From JANXSS01 sp040385645 (lineage in GTDB: Bacteria > Pseudomonadota > Gammaproteobacteria > Burkholderiales > Burkholderiaceae_D): a DNA stretch of 64,000 bases. Every line of letters starts with the position of its first letter. Within the stretch, counting starts at the first letter, position 1. The notes below the pieces were generated by a model. It was not told the origin of the DNA and searched no databases. It saw only the letters and a list, made by a program, of their open reading frames with translations. Of this stretch, positions 1 to 8,875 are shown in pieces. The position numbers and the translations under genes are program-made. The stretch is taken from contig JAZKGZ010000012.1 of the NCBI GenBank assembly GCA_040385645.1, forward strand, positions 132,080 through 196,079, written 5' to 3'.

Positions 1-180
1 CGTCGTAGCTGAAGGCTTTGCCAGCCCAGCTGGTCAAGCGGTTGTTGGCGTCATAGGCCACACCCAGTACATCGGCCGGCGGCATATCGGTTTGCGCCAG
101 GCTACCGCTGGATTTAATACGCAAGCCTGCCTTGTCGTAGGTGTATGCCAGATCACCGATGATGGTGGCGTCGGCTTTTT
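1..180 (-). pseudogene. Rhs/YD-repeat gene fragment, cut by the window edge
   Basis: Read on the minus strand this stretch encodes YD-repeat protein of the Rhs type (residues such as YTYDKAGLRIK and YDANNRLTSW). It aligns base for base, with few substitutions, to 2224-2403 inside the neighbouring rhs gene (constant offset 2223). The similarity stops abruptly at 180/181, after which the sequence is unrelated and AT-richer. It is therefore the broken 5' edge of a second rhs copy that runs out of the window. An abrupt homology border is what recombination between rhs cores leaves behind. Whether the part outside the window is still open cannot be seen. Confidence 0.8.
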
Positions 181-309
181 CACGACGATCGATGGGATGA
201 GTTGCTTGAATAATTGCGCTTACCTTAAGGCAATAAGGGAAACGTACCCTATAATGCCATTTCGACGTGATAGCCCAGTTTCCAATATTCGAATGCAATC
301 ACAGTTATT

Positions 310-537
310 TCACTCACGTAATGATTTTTTTAAATCGTGCCATCCAACAGATGCAAACAACAAAGCTACTATAAAAATAAAAAATCCCATTAAAAACAAA
401 AATATTAACGTGTAAGCAACTAAGCTATTTAGATAGATATGTAAAAATATAGCTGGCAGTGCTCCACTTAATGAAATAAGAAGTCCTAAAAAGGCCAAGC
501 ACACTGGGAAATAAATACTATCAAATAATTTTTTCAT
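310..537 (-). CDS. Small two-helix membrane protein, possible orphan immunity protein
   Basis: A 75-residue protein of unknown family. It has two hydrophobic segments (about residues 10-32 and 38-62) separated by a short loop, and a charged C-terminus (WHDLKKSLRE), so it is probably an inner-membrane protein with both ends in the cytoplasm. It lies on the same strand as the flanking rhs debris, about 70 bases behind the stop of the decayed toxin tip at 610-826. That is the position in which Rhs immunity genes are found. The DNA is AT-rich compared with the rhs core, as is usual for toxin/immunity cassettes. The immunity role is inferred only from position and size; I recognise no named family. 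Confidence 0.5.
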   Translation of the reverse strand: MKKLFDSIYFPVCLAFLGLLISLSGALPAIFLHIYLNSLVAYTLIFLFLMGFFIFIVALLFASVGWHDLKKSLRE

Positions 538-609
538 ATTTATTTACATCTAAGAAGACTTTCACTCGTCCATATCCTTGTAACTGCAATTGTGAGCGAA
601 ATTTGTACA

Positions 610-826
610 TTATAATTTACTCGTAAATCTGTCATTACTCAAGGTACGCCGCAGATACCTTGGGACCCAAACTCCGTCTTCTCTAATTCCAGCGGAAGGT
701 CCTGGGCCAGCGTTTGCATTTGACTAAATCAGCAGCAAGAAAATGTTCCAATTTGGAATCGATATTTCTTGTATCAATGCACTTTTATGAATTTCTAATG
801 TAACGAAGGTTTCTTCACCACGATAT
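610..826 (-). pseudogene. Decayed orphan Rhs toxin tip
   Basis: The minus strand here still reads like the C-terminal end of a secreted toxin, but in two frames. One frame gives residues such as LEHFLAADLVK. The next gives AGPGPSAGIREDGVWVPRY followed by about 15 more residues and a TAA at 610-612. A TAG interrupts the second frame upstream, at about 724-727, so the two parts are joined only if a frameshift is assumed. The position, between the immunity-type gene at 828-1211 and the small membrane gene at 310-537, matches an orphan rhs tip displaced by a newer tip. No catalytic family is recognised. Confidence 0.4.
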
Positions 827-827
827 T

Positions 828-1211
828 TCACTTAGCTCGATAGATCATTCTCCCAAAAAAACCACCGGTTTGAACTGAATAGACCCGCCATGAATTCTGC
901 CTTAATTCCATCCAAACAAAAAATTGCTCACTTTTATTTTGACCTTTTACTTTTAAAGGAAAAAGCAAATATAAACTCGAATCGCTGTATTTAACACTAA
1001 AGCGAGAAACACCCAAATTAATTTCACTTACTGTACCAGTAGTGGCGGCTATTTCTGGTGAAGAAAATGCCCACTCTTTTGCTTTTAGTAAAGCTTCGCT
1101 TTGCCGAATACTAGTGAATGCGAAAAACCAAGCTATTACTACAACCAAAGTTATGCTTACAATTAATAAAACAAATTGTTTTGATTTTAGCAAAGACAAC
1201 CTCAATTGCAT
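828..1211 (-). CDS. Putative immunity protein for the adjacent Rhs toxin (membrane-anchored)
   Basis: A 127-residue protein with one N-terminal membrane segment (about residues 10-32) and a soluble domain of about 90 residues. In outline the soluble part resembles the Coa1-like proteins seen in bacterial genomes (a SEALLKAKE helix, then paired strands ending in a W-rich hairpin), but I cannot assign it firmly. Its ATG (1209-1211) overlaps the last codons of the rhs gene (stop at 1202-1204), so the two are probably translationally coupled. This is the classic toxin-immunity layout. A membrane-anchored immunity protein would fit a toxin acting in the periplasm or membrane. Function is inferred from context. 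Confidence 0.6.
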   Translation of the reverse strand: MQLRLSLLKSKQFVLLIVSITLVVVIAWFFAFTSIRQSEALLKAKEWAFSSPEIAATTGTVSEINLGVSRFSVKYSDSSLYLLFPLKVKGQNKSEQFFVWMELRQNSWRVYSVQTGGFFGRMIYRAK

Positions 1212-3346
1212 CCCCCCATATGCCCTGTAACTTGAACCCCAATTGCAGCTGAAACACCAGCTCTTCCACCCCCACTCATACCCAATGGAAGTTGAAGATC
1301 AGCGTTAGCGTAGCCTCGTATTGGTGAGCTAGAGCCACCACCTTTACCGGAAATGTTAGTTGTAATTCCTGCATTTGCAGCAACACCGATGCCAACTGGA
1401 CCAATACCATAGCCAGCATTCCCATATACGCCAAAGCTTGCTTCGCCTGATGGCGTATTAGGAGCGCCAGGTGCATTACCAAGTGGATCGATCGATCCTT
1501 GGAAACCTATACCTTTACCAAAGCTAAAGGTAATAGCACTAATTGTCCCTCCCCCGGTGTAAGGATTACCACACCCGTGTATCGCTATTCCACCACCTAT
1601 CCCAAGATATCCCTCAAGTGACACTGTCCACAAGCCCAGCGGATCAGTAAAATTAATCGGATCCCCCCCAACATACGCATAATTATTAGCCTGCCCGCTA
1701 GCCCACCCAATCGGATCCTCACTAATGAACCGACCGCAGTTCGGCAAATAATATCGTGCCCGGTAATAGTACAACCCCGTACCATCATTTTCCCGTCCAG
1801 TGTACTGCTGGCTGTTGGTGCTCACTGCCGTGACGTTGGTCTGGGTTGTCTTGCCATAGGCGTCATACCGGTAGCTGGTGCTGGTTGCTTGCGCAGCATT
1901 GGTCAACTGCACCACGTTGTTGTTGGCATCCGTATGAAAATGTTCACTGTTGGCAGCGCTGTAGCGCGCGAGTGTCTCGTCGATGCCGCCGGTTAGCAGT
2001 TGGGCGCGTACACCGGCGGTGCTGGTAGTGCCATCCTTTTCTTGCACGAAGTTGGCACCGTCATAGAGATAGCCGGTCGTGCTGCCGTTGATAGTTTTAC
2101 CAATGCGACGGTTCATGGCGTCGTATTGGAAATTAGCCGTGGCGGCTCCGGTGATACCGGTGAGCTGGTTTCTCGCATTCCAGGTATAGCTGCGCTCGCC
2201 GTCGTTGAGCAGGTTGCCATTGGCGTCGTAGCTGAAGGCTTTGCCGGCCCAGCTGGTCAAACGGTTGTTGGCATCATAAGCCGCACCCACTACGTCAATC
2301 GGTGGCATATCGGTTTGCGCCAGGCTACCGCTGGTTTTAATGCGCAAGCCTGCCTTGTCGTAGGTGTATGCCAGGTCGCCGATGATGGTAGCGTCAGCTT
2401 TTTTGTAAACCAGCGCCGTGACCTGATCTGCAGCGTCGTAAGTCGCATTGATGGTGGTGCCGTTGGCCAGTTTGGTTTGCGTACGGCGGCCTGCTGCATC
2501 GTAGGCGAAGGTAATCACCTGGGCAACATTGCCATTCAGAGCACCGGCGCCTTGTTCGATGCGGATCAGGCGATTGGCGTTGTCGTAGCCGTAGGTAACA
2601 GCCGGTTGACCCAGTACCGTCATGCCCGTACGGCGGCCACCTTTGTCGTAGGTGTAGCTGACAGTGCCTTGCGGCGTGGTTTCGCTGATCATGCGGTCCA
2701 GGGCATCGTAGCTACGGGTGATGGTGCCCGATAGACTGTCGACGATCTGCGTCAAGCGGTTACCCTTGTCCCAGGTTAGCGAAACGGTGCTTGTATAAGT
2801 GGTTGGTGCTGCTACGGTCGCGCCGAAGCCAATTGTTTTGACCCGACTCAGGCTGTCGTACGTCACACCGCTGACCTGACCTTTGCGATCGGTCTTGCGG
2901 GTGAGCTTTCCGGCAGCGTCATAGAGCATGCTTTCTGTTTTAAGCAGTGCATCTTTCATGCTGCTCACATGCCCCAGATTGGTGTAGGTATAGGTCGTGA
3001 CGTTGTTTCTGGCATCGATGTGCGTCAACAGATTGCCATTGGCATCGTAACTAAACTTCAAGACGTTGCCTAGCGGGTCGGTCGTGTTGGTCACCCGGTT
3101 GAGCACGTCGTAATTATTGACCGTACGATTGCCTAGGGCATCGGTCATGCTTTTGATTCGCCCGAGTTCATCGGTGAATGCTGTAGTTTTGCGAGTCAAG
3201 GCGTCGGTCATACTGGCAAGATCGGGACCGCTGTAAGGCAGGTTGGTCGTGAAACCCATTCGCTTGAAGCATTGTTGCGCGACGATCGTTTCGCGCTTGT
3301 TGAACGTCACCTCAGACAAATCCCCATTAATCCAATGACACCACAA
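1202..3346 (-). CDS. Rhs-repeat toxin protein, 5'-truncated, glycine-rich C-terminal tip
   Basis: A 714-residue protein made of YD repeats (e.g. YDALDRMISETTP) from about residue 60, ending in the conserved Rhs core block (GLYYYRARYY, then FISEDPIGW, then NFTDPLGL, about residue 572). After DPLGL come 142 variable residues, rich in glycine (GIGGGIAIHG, GKGGGSSS), which should be the toxin tip; no toxin family is recognised. Complete Rhs proteins usually exceed 1300 residues and begin with a signal, PAAR or other delivery region. None is present, and the first ~35 residues do not look like Rhs, so the 5' part is missing. Such truncated genes are usually recombination reservoirs for tips rather than delivered toxins. 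It overlaps the following immunity gene by 10 bases. Confidence 0.8.
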   Translation of the reverse strand: MWCHWINGDLSEVTFNKRETIVAQQCFKRMGFTTNLPYSGPDLASMTDALTRKTTAFTDELGRIKSMTDALGNRTVNNYDVLNRVTNTTDPLGNVLKFSYDANGNLLTHIDARNNVTTYTYTNLGHVSSMKDALLKTESMLYDAAGKLTRKTDRKGQVSGVTYDSLSRVKTIGFGATVAAPTTYTSTVSLTWDKGNRLTQIVDSLSGTITRSYDALDRMISETTPQGTVSYTYDKGGRRTGMTVLGQPAVTYGYDNANRLIRIEQGAGALNGNVAQVITFAYDAAGRRTQTKLANGTTINATYDAADQVTALVYKKADATIIGDLAYTYDKAGLRIKTSGSLAQTDMPPIDVVGAAYDANNRLTSWAGKAFSYDANGNLLNDGERSYTWNARNQLTGITGAATANFQYDAMNRRIGKTINGSTTGYLYDGANFVQEKDGTTSTAGVRAQLLTGGIDETLARYSAANSEHFHTDANNNVVQLTNAAQATSTSYRYDAYGKTTQTNVTAVSTNSQQYTGRENDGTGLYYYRARYYLPNCGRFISEDPIGWASGQANNYAYVGGDPINFTDPLGLWTVSLEGYLGIGGGIAIHGCGNPYTGGGTISAITFSFGKGIGFQGSIDPLGNAPGAPNTPSGEASFGVYGNAGYGIGPVGIGVAANAGITTNISGKGGGSSSPIRGYANADLQLPLGMSGGGRAGVSAAIGVQVTGHMGGCN

Positions 3347-3583
3347 AGTGGCTGGGAAAGCATACGCGCTAGCGATGGCGGAATTATGGGGATTTATTCG
3401 GCCTCAAATGCTGTTCCACTTAAGCGCGCCGAGTTTGATCTGCGTTGGAAAACCTTTGAAAAAGCAAATACATATCGAGACTGGATTTTTGCATATCCAC
3501 CGATAGTTTCCTCAACATCACCTTGATCCGGGCGTGCTTGGAAACAAAAGTGTCCCCCCCCCACAAATTCGCCTGAAAAAGGA

Positions 3584-5344
3584 TCAAGCCACCGGCAGCA
3601 ACTCCCGCGCCGGAGTCGCAAGCAATTCCCCATGCTTGCGCAGCTTTTTGCTCTGGAACATACGGGTATCGGCAACACGCAGTAAGGTCTTGATATCGTT
3701 GCCGTCTGCCGGAAAACTGGCCCAGCCGATGGAGGCACCGACTTGCACCAGAAGGCCGGGGCGAATTTCGTGTGGTGCCTGGATCAATGCGCAAATCTTG
3801 CGGCAAACTGCGTCCAGCTCTTCCTCGTCGTTAATGCCATGCAAATAGACGACGAATTCATCGCCACCGAAGCGCGCGACTTCGTCCGATTCCCGAATGC
3901 CTGCTTTCAATCGGCTGGCAGATTCGATCAGTACATGGTCGCCGGCGTCGTGCCCATATTGATCATTGATGGGTTTGAAGAGATCGAGATCGATAAACAG
4001 CAGCGAAAACTTCAAAGAAGCGACGCCTGCAGTATTACGCCGACGGAATTCAATGTGGGAAATCAAAGCGTCGCGATTCAACGCGCCAGTGAGTTTGTCG
4101 GTGCGCAGATTACGCTCCATCTGCAGAAAACTTTTTGCCAACAGGCCGATCTCGTCACCACGGGTGATATTCAATTGTCCCATCGGCTGGCCCAGGCCGA
4201 CGCGCTCGGCTGCGCGGGTGAGCTTGCCGATATCGCGCAGCACCCACTGCAGCAATAAAAATCCCAGTACCATAACCAGAGCCACGGCGATCAGGCCGAT
4301 GCCGAGACTTTCGTACATGACGCCAGTGACGTTACTGATGAAATCGGTGCGTGGGGCAGCAACGACGATGATCCACTCCAGACCGGCGGCGTCGCGCAAC
4401 AGGGAAGCACCGACCTGTACTCTTCCCTGGTCACTCATGAATTCCCGCGAAACCGGCCGTTCCAGCGTTTCACCGTCACGCTGCCATTGCAATACCTGCT
4501 GAAACGATTGTCGCAGCAGCGGTGATACGCTTTGCCGCGCCATCAGCCTTACGATCGATTTTTTATCGGTGCGATAAGGTAGCTCGTTGGTGGAGGTAGC
4601 GATGATGGCACCGGTTCGCTCGACCAGATAGGCGATACCATTTTTGCTAACCGTTAGTGCACTGAAAAAATTGGTCAGCTGCGTCAGGGACAAGTCCGTC
4701 GCTACCACGCCGATGAGCTGGCGGTCGGTCCGGTAGATCGGTTTGGATAAGGTCACGACCGGTTCGAGCGTCGTGAAATCGGTATACACATCTGACCAGG
4801 TCGGCCGCGCACTCGACACCGTTTTTGTGTACCAGGGCCGGGTGCGCGGATCGTATGCATCGGTGCGCAGAAGGCCGAGTCGGCGCTCGGGCGTGGCTAC
4901 GCTCAGTATCTGCCTCGGCGCATTATTGGCACCGCGAAGGCGCAATTCGATGCGACCAGGCTGCCGGTTCAAGCCGACGAAGCTGCCATCGGCACCGCCG
5001 AAATACACATAACTGTTAACCGTGGGAAAAAAGCCGGTTGCCGTCCAGAGCCGCTGCTCGATCGCTTGGGAATCAACCGGAAACGGTAGAACGTGCGTGC
5101 TGTCTTCGACTGGTGAGTAGATAGGATTCGGTGCCAGCGCGTCGATTGCCACCCGCGCACCGACCAAGTGGCCGTCCGTCGTCTGGCTGACGCGCTCGAC
5201 CATATTGAGCAGAATCTTTTGTGAAAATTCATGCGCTGCGGTTTCACTTGCGCGATGCGAAGACCAATAGATCACCCCGGCTAATGCCAATACCAACAGC
5301 ACTAGTGGAATCACCAGCACTCGTTGTAGGGTCGTGTTCACCAA
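3584..5344 (-). CDS. Membrane diguanylate cyclase with Cache sensor, HAMP and GGDEF domains
   Basis: A 586-residue protein that should make cyclic di-GMP from two GTP. Order: an N-terminal membrane helix (about 8-28); a periplasmic double-Cache-like sensor with the typical DPRTRPWY and SKPIYRTDRQLIGVV blocks; a second membrane helix (about 345-367); HAMP; and a GGDEF domain with intact active site FGGDEFVVYL (about residue 493). An RESD sequence five residues before GGDEF matches the RxxD product-inhibition site. The final ~20 residues are a disordered tail. There is no EAL domain, so it should only synthesise. The ligand of the Cache domain is unknown. It stands alone, so the pathway it feeds (biofilm, motility) cannot be read from neighbours. 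Confidence 0.92.
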   Translation of the reverse strand: MVNTTLQRVLVIPLVLLVLALAGVIYWSSHRASETAAHEFSQKILLNMVERVSQTTDGHLVGARVAIDALAPNPIYSPVEDSTHVLPFPVDSQAIEQRLWTATGFFPTVNSYVYFGGADGSFVGLNRQPGRIELRLRGANNAPRQILSVATPERRLGLLRTDAYDPRTRPWYTKTVSSARPTWSDVYTDFTTLEPVVTLSKPIYRTDRQLIGVVATDLSLTQLTNFFSALTVSKNGIAYLVERTGAIIATSTNELPYRTDKKSIVRLMARQSVSPLLRQSFQQVLQWQRDGETLERPVSREFMSDQGRVQVGASLLRDAAGLEWIIVVAAPRTDFISNVTGVMYESLGIGLIAVALVMVLGFLLLQWVLRDIGKLTRAAERVGLGQPMGQLNITRGDEIGLLAKSFLQMERNLRTDKLTGALNRDALISHIEFRRRNTAGVASLKFSLLFIDLDLFKPINDQYGHDAGDHVLIESASRLKAGIRESDEVARFGGDEFVVYLHGINDEEELDAVCRKICALIQAPHEIRPGLLVQVGASIGWASFPADGNDIKTLLRVADTRMFQSKKLRKHGELLATPARELLPVA

Positions 5345-5813
5345 GTTTTGCTCCCGGCGGCTGCATTGTTGTAGTGCTATCGCCGGAAAAAACGCGTGGG
5401 ATTTGCTTGATGAAACAGCATCGACGGGCGGTTTTTAACGGTCGTTCTACAAGACAACAAAGGCTATCACAGGCAACTCTTCGCTTGCATTAATTCCGTC
5501 AGCGCAACGGTAGTTGTGTATCGTCACGCGCACTAATTAAGAAAATACCATTGCTCCAAGTCTAAAAATTTCTTCTTAGAAATATTTTATTGCATCATTC
5601 CACGACTTAATCGAAATCAATTGTTGAATTGCAGCCTTTAAATGTGCTTCAAGGAGAAGTTTTTGCGGACCCCATGTTTTGAAAGCATTTGCGCGTCATC
5701 GTTCATCAGTTATGCGCTTTATAATCGCTGACCTGAGTGCGGCTACATCGCAGCTATCGCGCGCTTTATAAAGTGTAAATAGCGACGTGTAATTAATTAA
5801 GGTGTGATGATTA
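5345..5813. other. Intergenic region, AT-rich, no gene seen
   Basis: 469 bases between the divergent diguanylate cyclase and lipoprotein genes. It holds a TATAAT hexamer at about 5720 but no convincing -35 at the right distance, and an AAGGTG Shine-Dalgarno-like string about 10 bases before 5814. I see no RNA gene, repeat or further coding sequence. It most likely carries the two divergent promoters. Confidence 0.4.
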
Positions 5814-6380
5814 ATGTGGCTTTATATATTTATTTTTCCAAAGTTTCTAAACCGGTTTGCCTGGCGAATGCGCCGCGTTGCCTCGATGCTGCTGGCCGTT
5901 TCCTTGCTGGCTGCTTGCACACCGACCTATGATTGGCGCGACGTACGAGGCACCGAAGCCTCTTACACAGTGCTCTTGCCTTCCAAGCCTTCGACCCATG
6001 CGCGAGAAGTCAATCTCGGCGGCATTCGTACGACCATGACGATGCGAGCCGCAGCAGTCGAAAACGTTACTTTTGCTGTGGGAACTGCCGAATTAGCGGA
6101 TGCGGCGCAGGCGCAGGCGGCGCTGCAGGTCATGAAAAACACAATGGTCGGCAATATTAACGGCGTTGTGCGCCAGGAAAAATCGCACCGTGAAGGTGCG
6201 CTATCTACCATTGATCTCATCGCCGGGCCAGCCGCCGGTGCCGATGGCAATGCGAAAGCCCTGCATGCCCGGTTCGTCGCGCGCGAGCGATGGGTTTATC
6301 AGGCGGTGGTGGTGGGGCGGGAAAAATCCATGCGAATCGAAGCAGTCGATACCTTCCTGGGTTCGTTTAAAACCCCGTAG
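5814..6380 (+). CDS. Predicted lipoprotein of unknown function
   Basis: A small exported lipoprotein. The lipobox LLAAC is clear; counted from the alternative start at 5868 (MRRVASM...) it falls after a conventional signal peptide of about 16 residues. From the first ATG (5814) the leader would be 18 residues longer. The 5814 start has an AAGGTG upstream, the 5868 start has only a weak site, so both are kept open. The mature part of about 150 residues is mixed alpha/beta, with a patch reading FAVGTAELADAAQAQAAL, and no family motif is recognised. It is followed by DUF1840 and the rsmB string on the same strand (68-base gap), so co-transcription is possible. Outer-membrane or periplasmic face anchoring is inferred. 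Confidence 0.7.
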   Translation: MWLYIFIFPKFLNRFAWRMRRVASMLLAVSLLAACTPTYDWRDVRGTEASYTVLLPSKPSTHAREVNLGGIRTTMTMRAAAVENVTFAVGTAELADAAQAQAALQVMKNTMVGNINGVVRQEKSHREGALSTIDLIAGPAAGADGNAKALHARFVARERWVYQAVVVGREKSMRIEAVDTFLGSFKTP

Positions 6381-6448
6381 CGCCTGACGTATGTTGTATT
6401 CTTCGCCGTTGCATTCTTACGGCGCACGATCCTTTTCAGGAGCACTTC

Positions 6449-6817
6449 ATGTTGATTACGTTTACATCCAAGGCCACCGCCGACGTATTGATGTACGAAA
6501 ACCATGCACGGCCGATTCTGGAATTGCTGCATAAAGATCTCAAACGCGGCGTGATTACCGCAGCCGAAACTGCTGCTGCGATCGATGTGCTCGAAGCCGA
6601 AATCGAGCGTAGCAAGAATGAGCCCAATACTGGGCCCGATACCAAGCTCGATATGGAACCGTCGGCTAATGCTGGCATGTCGGCATCGGAGCTTTCCGCC
6701 GACGAGCGGGAAGATCAACAATTGCAGTCGGTGCGTTTTTCCACACGCGCTTATCCGATCCTGGAAATGCTACGCGCAGCCCAGCGAGCCGGTAAGGATG
6801 TGATGTGGGGTGTATGA
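6449..6817 (+). CDS. DUF1840 family protein
   Basis: A 122-residue cytoplasmic protein that begins MLITFTSKATADVLM, the usual start of the betaproteobacterial DUF1840 family, and ends with a helical segment STRAYPILEMLRAA. The middle (about residues 50-85) is acidic and probably disordered. The family has no established function. It sits directly upstream of rsmB with a 3-base gap, so the two are almost certainly one transcript. Confidence 0.85.
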   Translation: MLITFTSKATADVLMYENHARPILELLHKDLKRGVITAAETAAAIDVLEAEIERSKNEPNTGPDTKLDMEPSANAGMSASELSADEREDQQLQSVRFSTRAYPILEMLRAAQRAGKDVMWGV

Positions 6818-6820
6818 GGG

Positions 6821-8173
6821 GTGTACGAAAATAATGCCGGGATGTTGAAATCCGATTCTTTGGCATTCGCCATGCACGGCGCGGCGCTGGCGGTGCTGCA
6901 GGTACGTGCCGGCTCTGCCTTGCCGCAGGCGCTGTCGAATGTTTTTTCCCGGTCTGGAATCGACATGCCACCTCAGGCGCGAGGTGCCGTTCAGGATTTA
7001 AGCTATCGCACCATGCGCGCACTCGGCCGAGTCGATGCACTATTGACGCGCCTGGCACCGAAAGCGCCGACGCCGCCGGTATTGCATGCGTTGCTCTGCG
7101 TCGGACTGACGCTAATTTCCACATCTGCCAGCGCCGAATCACCCCAAGCTTATAACGCTCATACGGTGGTCGATCAGGCAGTCACGGCTGCCGCATCGGA
7201 CGCCGACATGGCCCACGCCAAAGGCATGGTCAACGCTGTGTTACGGCGTTTCTTGCGGGAGCGCGACAGCCTGATGCAGGACGTCATGCGCGAACCGGCA
7301 GCGTTTTGGAATTATCCGGTCTGGTGGATCGATTCCATGAAAAGCACGTATCCAACGCATTGGCAGACGCTACTGGCAGCTGGAAACCTGCAACCGCCGA
7401 TGACACTGCGGGTCAATCGCCGGCGTACGACAGTAGCGGCCTATCTGGACAAACTCTCGCAATCGAACATGCAGGCGCGCCAGGTCGGCAATGATGCCGT
7501 GATGCTGGAGGTCGCCGTGCCGGTGGTGCGCATACCCGGCTTCGCCGAAGGTCTGGCGTCGGTACAAGATGCCGGGGCGCAGCTCGCGGCATCGCTGCTG
7601 GACTTGCAAGACGGTATGCGGGTGCTGGATGCCTGTGCTGCACCGGGCGGCAAATCCGGGCATTTGCTCGAAACGGCCGATATCGACCTGACCGCTCTCG
7701 ATAACGATGCCCGGCGCATAGAGCGCATCGCGGAAAACCTGCAACGGCTGCAGCTATCGGCTGCGCTGACCACCGGCGACGCGACCGACAAAGCCTGGTG
7801 GGATGGCAAGAAATTCGACCGGATCCTGGCCGACGTGCCGTGCACCGCCTCGGGTATCGTGCGCCGTCATCCGGATATTCGCTGGCTGCGCCGGAAAGCC
7901 GACTCTGCGCAACTGGCAACACTTTCGGCGCAAATTCTCGACAACCTTTGGCAGATGCTAGTTGACGATGGTAAATTATTGTTTGTGACCTGTTCGCTAT
8001 GGCCACAGGAATCGGAGGCGCAGGCAGCGGCGTTCGCCAAGCGCAATCAAGCCATTCGATTGCCGGCACCCGGCCAACTGCTACCCGGCGTGGCGATGCC
8101 GGAAGGCACTTGTGCCAGCTTGCCCGAAGATCACGACGGCTTGTTCTATGCGCTGTTCCGGAAGCCGTACTGA
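6821..8173 (+). CDS. rsmB: 16S rRNA (cytosine-967-C5)-methyltransferase
   Basis: RsmB (Sun/Fmu) methylates C5 of cytosine 967 in 16S rRNA using S-adenosylmethionine. The N-terminal third is the NusB-like RNA-binding domain (GAVQDLSYRTMRALG, VVDQAV). The C-terminal Rossmann domain has motif I DACAAPGGKSGHLLE, motif IV DVPCTASGIVRRHPDI with its conserved cysteine, and the nucleophile motif FVTCSLWPQESE. Length (~450) is normal. The GTG at 6821 has GGGGTG at 9 bases; an ATG at 6842 would remove seven residues. It follows DUF1840 directly and precedes DUF4390 and a membrane two-component system. In many relatives rsmB follows def-fmt, which here are 20 kb away. Confidence 0.95.
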   Translation: MYENNAGMLKSDSLAFAMHGAALAVLQVRAGSALPQALSNVFSRSGIDMPPQARGAVQDLSYRTMRALGRVDALLTRLAPKAPTPPVLHALLCVGLTLISTSASAESPQAYNAHTVVDQAVTAAASDADMAHAKGMVNAVLRRFLRERDSLMQDVMREPAAFWNYPVWWIDSMKSTYPTHWQTLLAAGNLQPPMTLRVNRRRTTVAAYLDKLSQSNMQARQVGNDAVMLEVAVPVVRIPGFAEGLASVQDAGAQLAASLLDLQDGMRVLDACAAPGGKSGHLLETADIDLTALDNDARRIERIAENLQRLQLSAALTTGDATDKAWWDGKKFDRILADVPCTASGIVRRHPDIRWLRRKADSAQLATLSAQILDNLWQMLVDDGKLLFVTCSLWPQESEAQAAAFAKRNQAIRLPAPGQLLPGVAMPEGTCASLPEDHDGLFYALFRKPY

Positions 8174-8231
8174 AGCATGAACCTATGTACCGACCAACAT
8201 TGCGACGGGTTCGTCTCCGTCTTGCGCTCCA

Positions 8232-8807
8232 GTGACGCGACGACTCATTTCTCTGCTGACGCGCTGGCTGCTGACATCGTTTCTTTTGGTGCAGGTATCG
8301 ACGTCGTCTTTGGCGGCGGAAGGCATCGAGATCGTGCAGGCGCACCTGGAGAGTGCCGACGAAGGTTATCGGCTTTCGGCGACTTTCAATCTCGACCTCA
8401 ACTACAACCTCGAAGAAGCATTGACGCGCGGAATCCCCCTACACTTCACCACCGATGTCGAGATGTACCGGCCCCGCTGGTACTGGTTCGATGAAGCCAC
8501 CCTGAACGCCTCGCGTACCATCCGCATCGAATACAACGTATTGACGCGCCAGTATCGCGGCGGGGTCGTCGGCAGCGTGCAGCAAAGCTTCGCCACCTTC
8601 GACGATGCCATGTCGCTGGTGCGAAGGCCGAACCGCTGGCTCGTCGCCGAGCGCGGCACTTTGAAAATCGGCAATCTCTACAATGTCAGCGTGCGTATGC
8701 GTCTGAACCTCGAATACCTGGCAAAGCCGTTTCAGGTCAACGCCTTAAACAACAGTAACTGGCGTCTGTCGTCGGACTGGCACAACTTTTCTTTCCGAGC
8801 GGAATAG
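8232..8807 (+). CDS. DUF4390 family secreted protein
   Basis: A 191-residue protein with an N-terminal signal peptide (RRLISLLTRWLLTSFLLV, cleavage likely near SLAAEG) and a beta-rich mature domain containing the family pattern AHLESADEGYRLSATFNLDL and YNVLTRQYRGGV. The start is a GTG. DUF4390 proteins sit between rsmB and the NtrY-like kinase gene in many betaproteobacteria; the conserved adjacency suggests a periplasmic partner or accessory of that sensor, but no function is established. The gap to the kinase gene is 68 bases. Confidence 0.85.
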   Translation: MTRRLISLLTRWLLTSFLLVQVSTSSLAAEGIEIVQAHLESADEGYRLSATFNLDLNYNLEEALTRGIPLHFTTDVEMYRPRWYWFDEATLNASRTIRIEYNVLTRQYRGGVVGSVQQSFATFDDAMSLVRRPNRWLVAERGTLKIGNLYNVSVRMRLNLEYLAKPFQVNALNNSNWRLSSDWHNFSFRAE

Positions 8808-8875
8808 ATGGTGAAGACAGGGGGCAGGAATAAGTACGGGAACAGGGATCAGGGCGCGAACGTAAGGGTTGTAGT

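Noticed and set aside
2000..2734. Long plus-strand frame of 244 codons opposite the rhs gene.
   Set aside because: It is the complement of the YD repeats; the rhs frame on the minus strand has clear family motifs.
3335..3526. 63-codon plus-strand frame between the rhs and diguanylate cyclase genes.
   Set aside because: It reads reasonably like protein but has no ribosome-binding site, no family and no conserved neighbour; overlapping minus-strand frames are equally long. It may be leftover of the missing rhs 5' region.
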